From the NCBI GenBank assembly GCA_026003215.1, contig BPGV01000001.1, positions 1,765,729 through 1,829,728 on the forward strand: DNA of 64,000 bases. Reading direction: 5' to 3'. The notes beneath the pieces were generated by a model. The model searched no databases, had not been told where the DNA came from, and was given only the letters and a program-made list of their open reading frames with translations. The DNA is from Bacteroidia bacterium. GTDB taxonomy: Bacteria; Bacteroidota; Bacteroidia; SpSt-205. Made by a program: the position numbers and the translations under genes. Positions 45,362 through 54,109 of the stretch are shown here, one piece after another (within the stretch, counting starts at the first letter, position 1; every line of letters begins with the position of its first letter).

Positions 45362-45527
45362 ATGGCAACGCTATCTCGCTTTTAGCACAGAGATAGTGGC
45401 TATCTTGGGATTGTGGCTCGGTTTAGGATATGGAATCGGGAAATGGTTGGAGGGGCACCCCTATGGGGTGTTGGTAGGAGGGATACTGGCCGTGGTGCAT
45501 ATCTTCTGGCGAATCCTTAAGCTGTGA
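45321..45527 (+). CDS. AtpZ/AtpI-like small membrane protein
   Basis: FSTEIVAILGLWLGLGYGIGKWLEGHPYGVLVGGILAVVHIFWRILK, immediately upstream of atpB cluster. Confidence 0.7.
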   Translation: MPSTPKPKPNRPSEWQRYLAFSTEIVAILGLWLGLGYGIGKWLEGHPYGVLVGGILAVVHIFWRILKL

Positions 45528-45868
45528 GTATGAAAGGGTATGCGGTACTCTTGGCTTTGACCGTGATAGGGGTGGTGGGGGTCTATGGGGTCGTGCCTCC
45601 GCCGGCTAAAATAGCGGGTGTATGGACGTGGGCTGGCTGTGGAGGCGTGGCGCTCCTGGCGCACTTTCTCGGGCGTACGGCTACTGGCAGCGCAGCAGTA
45701 CTCTTGCCGTCGTTTGTCCGGCTTATTCTATGGCCGGTGTGGATAGGGGGGATGGCTTGGTACTTTTCTCCGTCTCTGCGGCTCTTTTTGCCAGTGGTGC
45801 TTGTAGCGATAGGCACCTTCCTGATAGCCGAAGTGAGTCTCTCTCTTCGTAACTTGCGCCGCCGATGA
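45524..45868 (+). CDS. Small membrane protein between AtpZ-like gene and atpB
   Basis: Overlapping start/stop with neighbours; several hydrophobic segments. Confidence 0.6.
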   Translation: MSMKGYAVLLALTVIGVVGVYGVVPPPAKIAGVWTWAGCGGVALLAHFLGRTATGSAAVLLPSFVRLILWPVWIGGMAWYFSPSLRLFLPVVLVAIGTFLIAEVSLSLRNLRRR

Positions 45869-46896
45869 AGAAGTACCTCATAGCGTTTTTTGCGGCTTTT
45901 TCCGTAGCCCAGGCAGGCGGGGGAGAAGGCCCCGCAGACTTTATCCTGGAGCACGTCAAAGACAGCTACGACTGGCATATCGTGGATATCCCGTGGGGCA
46001 AAAATCCCGATGGTACCACACACTATATCCCCATTAGCATTCCCTTGCCGCGGATCATTTATCATCCCACACGGGGTTTATCCGTATTTTTTGTGCATGG
46101 GCACACGCGTGAGGAAATTCAAAAATCCTTGGAGGAGAGAGGCTTCACCCTTACGCATCAAGGGAAGATAGCCGCTATAGATTGCCAGCCTATTTGGGAT
46201 TTTTCCCTCACGAAGACAGCTTTTCAGTTTTTGCTCGTAGGTCTTCTGCTTCTGGGCATAGGACGCGCTGCGGCTAAGGCGTATGCTCAGGCTGGGGTGG
46301 CGCCGCCTCGGGGCATCGCTCGGTGGCTTGAGCCGGCGATTCTCTTTATCCGCGACGAAGTGGCTCGTCCCAGCCTCCACCACCACGCCGAACGTTTCCT
46401 CCCCTATCTCCTCAGCGTGTTTTTCTTCATCTGGCTGAGTAACCTTTTTGGGTTGACCCCCTTCAACTCTAACATCATGGGTAACATCACGCTTACCTTC
46501 CTCTTGGCGCTCCTCACTTTTATCCTTGTACAGGTCAATGGCACCAAAAGCTACTGGGAGCATATTTTTTGGTACCCGGGCGTGCCTGTGTGGCTTAAGG
46601 TGTTTATGATGCCCATAGAGGTTATAGGGATGTTCTCTAAGCCTTTTGCGCTTATGATGCGTCTTTTTGCCAATATTTTGGCAGGGCACCTAATGACACT
46701 CTCGGTAATCGGTCTTATTTTTATTTTGTCGGCTTTGCTCAAATCCATAGGGGTAGGCTATGGGGTGGCCATTTTTTCGGTGCTATTGGGTCTTTTTGTG
46801 ATAGCGCTTGAGACCTTAGTAGCTGCTTTGCAGGCGTATATCTTCACGATGCTGACGGCGGTATTTTTGGGGATGGCGTTGGAAGAGTCTCACTGA
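45865..46896 (+). CDS. atpB: F0F1 ATP synthase subunit a
   Basis: FFFIWLSNLFGLTPFNSNIMGNITLTFLLALLTFILVQ, MPIEVIGMFSKPFALMMRLFANILAGHLMTLSVIGLIF. Confidence 0.95.
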   Translation: MKKYLIAFFAAFSVAQAGGGEGPADFILEHVKDSYDWHIVDIPWGKNPDGTTHYIPISIPLPRIIYHPTRGLSVFFVHGHTREEIQKSLEERGFTLTHQGKIAAIDCQPIWDFSLTKTAFQFLLVGLLLLGIGRAAAKAYAQAGVAPPRGIARWLEPAILFIRDEVARPSLHHHAERFLPYLLSVFFFIWLSNLFGLTPFNSNIMGNITLTFLLALLTFILVQVNGTKSYWEHIFWYPGVPVWLKVFMMPIEVIGMFSKPFALMMRLFANILAGHLMTLSVIGLIFILSALLKSIGVGYGVAIFSVLLGLFVIALETLVAALQAYIFTMLTAVFLGMALEESH

Positions 46897-46903
46897 AAGT
46901 TGC

Positions 46904-46911
46904 TACCTTTG
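46904..46911 (+). promoter_or_regulatory. TAnnTTTG element upstream of atpE
   Basis: TACCTTTG cggccgat ATG. Confidence 0.55.
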
Positions 46912-46919
46912 CGGCCGAT

Positions 46920-47159
46920 ATGTGGTTAGAGACAGCGAGTACGATTCAGTATTTAGGCGCTGCGATTGGAGCAGGCCTTGCCGCGATTGGCGCCGGAATA
47001 GGCATTGGTACGTTAGCCTCTGCTGCCCTGCAAGGGATAGCGCGTCAACCTTCTGCTGCCGGTGACATCCGTAACAACATGATCCTCACAGCAGCACTCA
47101 TAGAAGGGGTCGCGTTGATTGCCGAAGTGGTGGCCATCTTGGTTATCTTCCTCAAGTAA
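46920..47159 (+). CDS. atpE: F0F1 ATP synthase subunit c
   Basis: GAAIGAGLAAIGAGIGIGTLASAALQGIARQPSAAGDIRNNMILTAALIEGVALIAEVVAILVIFLK. Confidence 0.95.
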   Translation: MWLETASTIQYLGAAIGAGLAAIGAGIGIGTLASAALQGIARQPSAAGDIRNNMILTAALIEGVALIAEVVAILVIFLK

Positions 47160-47183
47160 GTCAGGCGTATTTACCGTATCTTG

Positions 47184-47214
47184 CGCCGCTCACTCCGGTG
47201 AGCGGCGTATTTTT
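47184..47214 (+). terminator. Rho-independent terminator after atpE
   Basis: cgccgctcac-tccg-gtgagcggcg perfect 10-bp stem (47184-47193/47198-47207), 4-nt loop, then tattttt. Confidence 0.85.
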
Positions 47215-47215
47215 G
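47208..47215 (+). promoter_or_regulatory. TAnnTTTG element upstream of mlaD-like gene, overlapping terminator T-tract
   Basis: TATTTTTG tgtcaccc ATG. Confidence 0.5.
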
Positions 47216-47223
47216 TGTCACCC

Positions 47224-48168
47224 ATGAGACTGCGCCTTTCCCGAGAGGCTCAAATCGGCCTTATTACCGCGGTAGCCGCTATTTTTCTCTTTTTTGGCCT
47301 CAACTACCTAAAAGGGCATTCGGTTTTTCAGCGGTATACCACCTATTATGCGGTCTTTCAAAACGCAGATAATCTCTCTACCAGTGATAAAGTCCTCTAT
47401 CGGGGCTACAAAGTCGGTCAAGTCCAAGACCTACGCTTTAATCCTCGCACGGGCGAAGTGCTGATTGAGTTTGAGGTGCTGCGCGAGATACCCCTACCCA
47501 TAGATAGCCGGGCCACCATCACCAACTTAGACCTTTTGGGCACGAAGGGGCTGTGGCTGGTGCCCGGCAGCGCAGAACGGCTCGCCCAAGAAGGGGATAC
47601 CCTGCGAGACAGCCTCGCCACAGGCACCTTTGATAAGGTACTCCAAGAGATACGCCCGCTGCGAGACCGATTAGACACCCTTTTAGCCCAGCTCAACCAA
47701 ACGGCCACCCACTTAAATAGCCTCTTAGCTAAAGAAAGTGGTGCTGTACCCCAAACCATAGGTGCCCTCCGCACCCTTGCCGATAAAACCTCTGCGGAGC
47801 TTACCCCTACGGCGGCCCAGCTTCGGCAGACGCTTGGCGCGCTCGACCGCACGCTGACGGAGCTGCGTCCCCGCCTCACAGCCACCCTCTCTCACTTAGA
47901 GAAAGGCACCGACTCCCTCAGCCAGCGCTTGCCGCCCCTCCTCGCCCGCTTAGACTCTACCGCGGGTGAGCTGCAAACGCTCCTCCGAACCTTCAATCAA
48001 GGGCACGGTACCGCCGGCCTCCTCCTGCGGGATAGCAGCTTGTATAAAGATTTAGACCGGAGCGTCATCAGCCTGCGCAAACTCTTAGACGAACTGCGCC
48101 TGCATCCCGAACGGTTTGTGCACTTTTCGATCTTTGGCCGAAAGAATAAGCCGCCCGCCGATGAATGA
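47224..48168 (+). CDS. MlaD/MCE-family protein
   Basis: REAQIGLITAVAAIFLFFGLNYLKGHSVFQRYTTYYAVFQNADNLSTSDKVLYRGYKVGQVQDLRF. Confidence 0.9.
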   Translation: MRLRLSREAQIGLITAVAAIFLFFGLNYLKGHSVFQRYTTYYAVFQNADNLSTSDKVLYRGYKVGQVQDLRFNPRTGEVLIEFEVLREIPLPIDSRATITNLDLLGTKGLWLVPGSAERLAQEGDTLRDSLATGTFDKVLQEIRPLRDRLDTLLAQLNQTATHLNSLLAKESGAVPQTIGALRTLADKTSAELTPTAAQLRQTLGALDRTLTELRPRLTATLSHLEKGTDSLSQRLPPLLARLDSTAGELQTLLRTFNQGHGTAGLLLRDSSLYKDLDRSVISLRKLLDELRLHPERFVHFSIFGRKNKPPADE

Positions 48169-49309
48169 AAAAGACTGGTACCGCTCCTTAGGCGTTTCTG
48201 CCCATAAAGCCTTCCTCAGGGGCGTACCCGCTGAGCAAAGCGGGTATTTCGCGGCGGTGGGGTCTGATATAGCCGGAGACCCAGCGTATCGTTTCGCTTT
48301 GCATGCCGATGGCGTGGGCACCAAGGGGATTCTGGCTTACCTCTGGTGGAGAGAAACCGGCGATGCTACGGTCTGGGAAGCCCTCGCCCAAGACGCCCTC
48401 GTCATGAATACCGATGATTTAGCTTGTAGTGGCATAACGGATGGGTTTGCCTTTTCCACCACTATCACCCGTAATCCCTTTCATATCCCCGATGAAGTGG
48501 TCTTGCAGCTAATCGAAGGGGTATATGCTTTTGCGGAGCGCTTGCGCAGCTGGGGCATCCGAGCGGAAGTAGCGGGGGGAGAGACGGCTGACATGCCGGA
48601 TGTGGTGCGCACCATAGGGGTAGAAGCCGTAGCGGCCGCCCGTGTGCCCGCCGATGAACTTATTCCCCTGCGGCGGCCGGACAGAGAGGTCTGGATTGTG
48701 GGGCTGGCCAGCGCCGGCCAAGCCCCCTACGAAACCGAATACAACAGCGGGGTAGGCTGTAACGGCATCACGGCCCTCCGACATCTTCTACTCTCCCCAG
48801 AATATGCCCAGCGCTATCCGGAGACCGTAGCCCCTGAACTAACGCAACCCTACCAAGGCCTCTACTCCCTCCATAGTCGCGTGGAAGGGTACCCCTTAGG
48901 CTGGCTATTGACTCGTCCTACGCGCACGTACCTACCCGTGCTGCGGGCTATTTATGCCAGGTATCGTTCCCATATTTACGCAGTGGTGCATTGTACCGGC
49001 GGCGGGCAGCGAAAAGCTCTCAAATACCTGCCCCATACCTTCATACGGAAAGACAACTTTTTCCCGCTCCCGCCGGTATTTGCGCTGATGGCGGGGCGGC
49101 GCCCCTGGAAAGACCTCTTCGAGACGCTCAATATGGGGCATCGCATGGAGCTCTACCTGGCGCCTGAAGTCGCCGACGAGGTTATAGCGCTGGCTCAGGC
49201 GCAGGGCGTCCCAGCCCAGGTAATAGGCATAGCTCGGCCCCACGAGGGTCCCACCTGTATAGAGGTGTCTTTTCAAGGGGAGCGCTGGACTTGGCAGGAG
49301 GTGGTCTAA
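48161..49309 (+). CDS. purM: Phosphoribosylformylglycinamidine cyclo-ligase (AIR synthetase)
   Basis: [77 protein letters not shown]. Confidence 0.88.
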   Translation: MNEKDWYRSLGVSAHKAFLRGVPAEQSGYFAAVGSDIAGDPAYRFALHADGVGTKGILAYLWWRETGDATVWEALAQDALVMNTDDLACSGITDGFAFSTTITRNPFHIPDEVVLQLIEGVYAFAERLRSWGIRAEVAGGETADMPDVVRTIGVEAVAAARVPADELIPLRRPDREVWIVGLASAGQAPYETEYNSGVGCNGITALRHLLLSPEYAQRYPETVAPELTQPYQGLYSLHSRVEGYPLGWLLTRPTRTYLPVLRAIYARYRSHIYAVVHCTGGGQRKALKYLPHTFIRKDNFFPLPPVFALMAGRRPWKDLFETLNMGHRMELYLAPEVADEVIALAQAQGVPAQVIGIARPHEGPTCIEVSFQGERWTWQEVV

Positions 49310-49315
49310 AACCCC

Positions 49316-49323
49316 TATCTTTG
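49316..49323 (+). promoter_or_regulatory. TAnnTTTG element upstream of bTHX gene
   Basis: TATCTTTG ccgcc ATG. Confidence 0.6.
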
Positions 49324-49328
49324 CCGCC

Positions 49329-49460
49329 ATGGGAAAAGGCGATAGGCGAAGCCGCCGAGGAAAAATCTGGAGAGGCACCCACGGGAAATATCGTCCGCGC
49401 AAGGCAAAGAACAAGCATCCGCTTCCGGGTACCCAAGCCGCTGCTCCGCAGCAAGCATGA
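49329..49460 (+). CDS. 30S ribosomal protein bTHX (Thx family), 43 aa; absent from supplied ORF track
   Basis: Own translation [43 protein letters not shown]; stop overlaps trpS ATG. Confidence 0.88.
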   Translation: MGKGDRRSRRGKIWRGTHGKYRPRKAKNKHPLPGTQAAAPQQA

Positions 49461-50449
49461 GCCGGGTCCTCACCGGCATCCAGAGCTCCGGAAAGCCGCA
49501 CTTAGGGAACCTGCTGGGCGCTATCTTGCCCGCCATCGAGCTGGCTAACGCACAAAGTGCGCCGGCTTTTCTTTTTATAGCGGACTTGCATGCCCTCACC
49601 ACTATCCGAGACCCCGCCCAGCTCCAAGAAAACACCTACGCCGTAGCAGCTACGTGGCTGGCTTGCGGATTAGACCCCGAGCGGCATGTATTTTTCCGCC
49701 AATCGGATGTCCCCGAAGTCACTGAGCTAACGTGGTATTTAGGCTGCCTGGCCCCGTATCCCATGCTGGCCAATGCCCACTCCTTTAAAGAAAAAGCCGA
49801 ACGCCTCGCCGAAGTCTCCGCCGGGCTTTTTACCTACCCCGTCCTCATGGCAGCCGATATTCTTTTGTATCAAGCTGACTTGGTGCCGGTAGGAAAGGAC
49901 CAAAAGCAGCACCTGGAGATGACGCGGGATTTAGCGGGGGCCTTCAATCGCACGTATGGAGAGACCTTCAAGCTGCCCGAGCCCGTCTTCCGAGAGGAAG
50001 TGATGGTGCTGCCGGGCATAGATGGCCGTAAGATGAGCAAAAGCTACGGAAACACCTTAGATGTGCTGGGCGATTTGGAGACCTTACATAAACGGGTGAA
50101 GCGCATCGTTACGGATCCTACCCCGGTAGAGGCTCCCAAAGATCCCCAAAAGTGTATTGTATTTCAGCTGTATTCGGTGGTGGCGCCGCCGGAAGCGGTG
50201 GAAGAGATGCGCCAGCGGTACTTAGCTGGGGGATATGGCTACGGCCAAGCCAAAGAAGCCCTCTTTGAAGCCCTCAAGACGCGCTTTGCGGCGCAGCGGG
50301 AGGCCTACCTGCACTGGTCCCAAGACCGAGTAGCGTTAGAAAAGGTGCTACAGCAGGGAGCAGCGAAGGCCCGTGCCGAAGCCCAAAAGACCCTCTCCGA
50401 GGTACGCCGAAAAGTGGGGGTTCGGCCGGTGGCTGTGTCTTTTTCCTAA
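49457..50449 (+). CDS. trpS: Tryptophanyl-tRNA synthetase
   Basis: [64 protein letters not shown]. Confidence 0.96.
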   Translation: MSRVLTGIQSSGKPHLGNLLGAILPAIELANAQSAPAFLFIADLHALTTIRDPAQLQENTYAVAATWLACGLDPERHVFFRQSDVPEVTELTWYLGCLAPYPMLANAHSFKEKAERLAEVSAGLFTYPVLMAADILLYQADLVPVGKDQKQHLEMTRDLAGAFNRTYGETFKLPEPVFREEVMVLPGIDGRKMSKSYGNTLDVLGDLETLHKRVKRIVTDPTPVEAPKDPQKCIVFQLYSVVAPPEAVEEMRQRYLAGGYGYGQAKEALFEALKTRFAAQREAYLHWSQDRVALEKVLQQGAAKARAEAQKTLSEVRRKVGVRPVAVSFS

Positions 50450-50451
50450 GG

Positions 50452-50751
50452 ATGCCTATCTGGCGCTGGGTACAAATGCCTATTCAGGCGGAGCACGCGG
50501 CCCAAGCCGAAGCGGCTCTCCTAACGCAGGCCCCACATACCCGGGCCTTTCCCGGCTGCCTTGCGCTTCGCTTGTACCGAGAAGAAAGCCCAGAAGGCCC
50601 CACCTTCTACTCCCTAAGCGCCTGGGAAAGCCCGGAAGCCCTGGAGAAGTACCGCAATAGTGCCCTTTTTCGGGCTTTTTGGGCCAAACTCAAGCCGCTT
50701 TTCCGCGAAGCGGCCCAAGCCCATACCCTCGCCGAGATAGGCTGCTTCTGA
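50452..50751 (+). CDS. Antibiotic-biosynthesis-monooxygenase-like (ABM, dimeric alpha/beta barrel) small protein
   Basis: FPGCLALRLYREESPEGPTFYSLSAWESPEALEKYRNSALFRAFWAKLKPLF. Confidence 0.7.
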   Translation: MPIWRWVQMPIQAEHAAQAEAALLTQAPHTRAFPGCLALRLYREESPEGPTFYSLSAWESPEALEKYRNSALFRAFWAKLKPLFREAAQAHTLAEIGCF

Positions 50752-50756
50752 GACCT

Positions 50757-50764
50757 TATCTTTG
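50757..50764 (+). promoter_or_regulatory. TAnnTTTG element upstream of ffh
   Basis: TATCTTTG ccgagt ATG. Confidence 0.6.
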
Positions 50765-50770
50765 CCGAGT

Positions 50771-52108
50771 ATGTTTGAGGCGATAGCCGAACGCCTGACT
50801 CAGACCTTTCGGAGCTTGGCGGGTAAGGCCCGTATCACCGAGGCCAATATCGCTGACGCCGTCAAAGAAGTCCGACGCGCCCTCCTGGAAGCCGACGTCA
50901 GCTACAAAATCGCCAAAGACTTCACCGAAAAGGTCAAAGAACAGGCCTTAGGCCAAGAAGTCATCAAGTCTATCACCCCAGCCCAGCTCTTTGTCAAGAT
51001 ACTCTATGATGAACTGGTAAAACTTTTAGGAGAGAAGCAAGAGCCCCTTCGTTTTGCGCCTGTACCCCCCACGGTGTATATGATTGTAGGGCTCAATGGG
51101 GCGGGGAAAACCACTTTTTCGGCCAAGTTGGCCCTTTATCTAAAAAAACAAGGACGGGCTCCTTTCTTAGTAGCGGCAGATATTTATCGGCCGGCGGCGA
51201 TGGAGCAGCTCGCCGTTTTAGCTGAAAAAATAGAGGTTCCTTATTATCGGGAGGAAGGGGCTACGGATGCGGTAGCCCTGGTACAACGGGGCTTAGCGGC
51301 CGCTAAACAGCAGGCCCGTGAAGTGGTCATCATAGACACCGCCGGCCGCCAAACCCCCGATACCGACCTGATGGCAGAGCTGCACCGCATGGAAGCCGCC
51401 CTCAAACCTACCGAGGTGCTCTTGGTCTTGGACGCTATGACCGGACAGGATGCCGTTACCACCGCCACAGCCTTCCAACAAGCCGTGTCGGTCTCGGGCT
51501 TCATCCTCTCTAAGATGGATGGGGATGCTCGGGGAGGGGCCGCGCTTTCCCTACGAGCTGCCACCGGCCTCCCTATCAAGTTTATCGGCACTGGCGAAAA
51601 ACCCGAGGACTTAGACCCCTTTTATCCCGACCGTATCGCCAGCCGCATTTTAGGCATGGGCGATATTGTCTCCTTTGTCGAACGCGCACAAGCCCAATAC
51701 GACGCCGAAAAAGCCAAAAAACTCCAAGAAAAGCTCCAAAAAAATAAGTTTGACTTAGAAGACATGCTGGACCAGCTGCGCACCCTCCGCAAAATGGGCA
51801 ATATCAAAGACCTTTTAGCGATGATACCGGGCTTCTCCCAGATGAAGGACTTGGAGATTGACGAAAAGACCTTCAAGCACATAGAGGCGATTATACTCTC
51901 TATGACGCCGGAGGAGCGGCGCAATCCCGCTATCATCAACGGCTCGCGGCGCCGCCGTATTGCGGCGGGCAGTGGTACTTCTATCCAGCAGGTGAATCAG
52001 CTCCTGCGGGAGTTTGAGCAGATGCGTAAGCTCCTGCGCAGTGTAAATAAGCTTCAAGCGCAGGGGCGAGACCCGCGCCAAGCCCACCCGCTATTTCGGC
52101 GCAAATGA
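50771..52108 (+). CDS. ffh: Signal recognition particle protein Ffh
   Basis: MIVGLNGAGKTTFSAKLALYL, VIIDTAGRQTPDTDLMAEL, LSKMDGDARGGAALSLRAATGLPIKFIGTGEKPEDLDPF. Confidence 0.97.
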   Translation: MFEAIAERLTQTFRSLAGKARITEANIADAVKEVRRALLEADVSYKIAKDFTEKVKEQALGQEVIKSITPAQLFVKILYDELVKLLGEKQEPLRFAPVPPTVYMIVGLNGAGKTTFSAKLALYLKKQGRAPFLVAADIYRPAAMEQLAVLAEKIEVPYYREEGATDAVALVQRGLAAAKQQAREVVIIDTAGRQTPDTDLMAELHRMEAALKPTEVLLVLDAMTGQDAVTTATAFQQAVSVSGFILSKMDGDARGGAALSLRAATGLPIKFIGTGEKPEDLDPFYPDRIASRILGMGDIVSFVERAQAQYDAEKAKKLQEKLQKNKFDLEDMLDQLRTLRKMGNIKDLLAMIPGFSQMKDLEIDEKTFKHIEAIILSMTPEERRNPAIINGSRRRRIAAGSGTSIQQVNQLLREFEQMRKLLRSVNKLQAQGRDPRQAHPLFRRK

Positions 52109-53553
52109 GCCGGCCTATCCGTAAGCTCCTCGTGGCTAACCGAGGAGAGATAGCGTGTCGTATCCAACGCACGGCCCAGCGCCTGGGCATACGCACCGTG
52201 GCCGTCTATAGCGAAGCCGACCGCTATGCTCCCCACGTAGAGATGGCTGATGAGCGGTACTTCTTAGGAGGGAATGTCCCAGCCGAGAGCTACCTCAACA
52301 TCCCGAAACTCATCCAAGCAGCGCAAGCTACGGGCGCAGACGCTATCCATCCCGGGTATGGCTTCCTCTCAGAAAACCCGGCCTTTGCTCGGGCGGTGCG
52401 TGAGGCCGGACGGATTTTTGTGGGCCCTTCGCCCGAGGCCATGGAGAAGCTGGGCAATAAAGTCACCGCTAAGACCTTAGCGCGAGAAGTAGGAGTGCCG
52501 TTGGTGCCGGGGACAGCCCATGCCGTCCAAGATGGCGAAGCCCTCCAAGCTGCCCGACAGATAGGCTTCCCGCTCCTCATCAAGGCGGCAGCTGGCGGCG
52601 GCGGAAAAGGCATGCGCAAGGTCCTCCACGAAGCCGACTTCTTAGAAGCGCTCGCTCGCGCCCGCAGCGAAGCCCAAGCCGCCTTCGGTGACCCCAGCGT
52701 CTTCCTCGAAAAGTATATAGAAAAGCCCCGCCATGTGGAAATGCAGGTTTTCGCTGACTTGCATGGGAATGCCGTGTATCTTTTTGAGCGAGAGTGTTCT
52801 ATCCAGCGTCGCCACCAAAAAGTGATAGAAGAAGCCCCGGCGCCCCATCTCAGCGAAAAGACGCGCCAGGCCATGGGAGAGGCTGCCCTCCGCCTCGTGC
52901 GGGCAGCAGGCTATACCCAAGCTGGCACCGTGGAGTTTATCGTGGATGGAGAGGAAAACTTCTACTTCTTAGAGGTTAATACCCGGCTGCAGGTGGAGCA
53001 TCCGGTTACGGAGAGCATTACGGGACTGGATTTGGTGGAGTGGCAGCTGCGCGTGGCGCAAGGGGAGCCCTTGCCCCTGCCCCAAGAAGGCATCATTCGG
53101 CAAGGTCATGCCATAGAAGCCCGCGTGTATGCCGAAGACCCGCGGGCCGGCTTCTTGCCCAGCACGGGCCTCCTCAAAGTATATAGGCCCCCTAACCTCC
53201 CCGGCGTGCGGGTAGATAACGGCTACGAAGAGGGTCAGTCCGTGCCCCTCTTTTATGACCCGCTCCTGGCCAAAGTCATCGCTTGGGGACCCGACCGCCA
53301 AAGCGCCATTGAACGGCTGGATGCCGCCTTGGCGGAGTTTGCCATAGTCGGGGTGGAGACCACCATAGACTTTATTCGGTTTGTCCTCAAACATCCCACT
53401 TTCCGGGCAGGACAGACCCACACACACTTTGTAGAAGAGCACTTCCGCCCCGAACTCTTAGATGCGGAACCCCTCACCCCCGAGGAAGAAACCGCTATCC
53501 ATGCCCTCATAACCTGGATAGCCCACAGCTGGTACGGCAAAGAAGTGCTGTGA
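52105..53553 (+). CDS. accC: Acetyl-CoA carboxylase biotin carboxylase subunit
   Basis: KLLVANRGEIACRIQRTAQRLGIRTVAVYSEAD, HPGYGFLSENPAFARAV, FLEVNTRLQVEHPVTESITGLDLVEWQLRVAQGEPLP. Confidence 0.95.
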   Translation: MSRPIRKLLVANRGEIACRIQRTAQRLGIRTVAVYSEADRYAPHVEMADERYFLGGNVPAESYLNIPKLIQAAQATGADAIHPGYGFLSENPAFARAVREAGRIFVGPSPEAMEKLGNKVTAKTLAREVGVPLVPGTAHAVQDGEALQAARQIGFPLLIKAAAGGGGKGMRKVLHEADFLEALARARSEAQAAFGDPSVFLEKYIEKPRHVEMQVFADLHGNAVYLFERECSIQRRHQKVIEEAPAPHLSEKTRQAMGEAALRLVRAAGYTQAGTVEFIVDGEENFYFLEVNTRLQVEHPVTESITGLDLVEWQLRVAQGEPLPLPQEGIIRQGHAIEARVYAEDPRAGFLPSTGLLKVYRPPNLPGVRVDNGYEEGQSVPLFYDPLLAKVIAWGPDRQSAIERLDAALAEFAIVGVETTIDFIRFVLKHPTFRAGQTHTHFVEEHFRPELLDAEPLTPEEETAIHALITWIAHSWYGKEVL

Positions 53554-53572
53554 AGATTTTGTTTCTTTGATT

Positions 53573-54109
53573 ATGCTCATCTACACGGAAATCACCCCCA
53601 ATCCCCATAGCTTGAAGTTTGTGGTGCCGCCGGAGACGCCCCTGTTGGATAGGGGCACGTGGGAGCTTACGGCGCCGACTCCCTATGACCCGCCGCTGGT
53701 ACAAGCGCTCTGGGCTATTCCTGGGGTGCAAGCCCTCTTTTTTACGCGGGGCTTCCTCACCGTCACGCGCACAGAAAACACCGCCTGGCAAGAGCTTATC
53801 CCCAAAGTCAAAGAAGTTTTGCGTACGTACTTACCGGCTGGCCCCCTGACTAACCCCAACGCTCCCACTACCTCTACCGCCGAAGGCGTGGAAAAGCAAA
53901 TCCAGCAAATCATTGAGGAGTACATCCGGCCGGGGATAGCGATGGATGGCGGGGATGTAGAATATGTAGGGTTTGCGGATGGAGTGGTGCGACTGCGTCT
54001 GCAAGGGAGCTGTTCGGGCTGCCCTTCCAGTCTGTTTACCCTCAAAGCGGGGATTGAAGCGCTCCTTACCCGCATGGTGCCCGAAGTCAAAGCCGTGGAA
54101 GCCGAGTGA
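53573..54109 (+). CDS. NifU/Nfu-type Fe-S scaffold protein
   Basis: EITPNPHSLKFVV (Nfu N); IEEYIRPGIAMDGGDVEYVGFADGVVRLRLQGSCSGCPSSLFTLKAGIEALL (CxxC). Confidence 0.92.
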   Translation: MLIYTEITPNPHSLKFVVPPETPLLDRGTWELTAPTPYDPPLVQALWAIPGVQALFFTRGFLTVTRTENTAWQELIPKVKEVLRTYLPAGPLTNPNAPTTSTAEGVEKQIQQIIEEYIRPGIAMDGGDVEYVGFADGVVRLRLQGSCSGCPSSLFTLKAGIEALLTRMVPEVKAVEAE

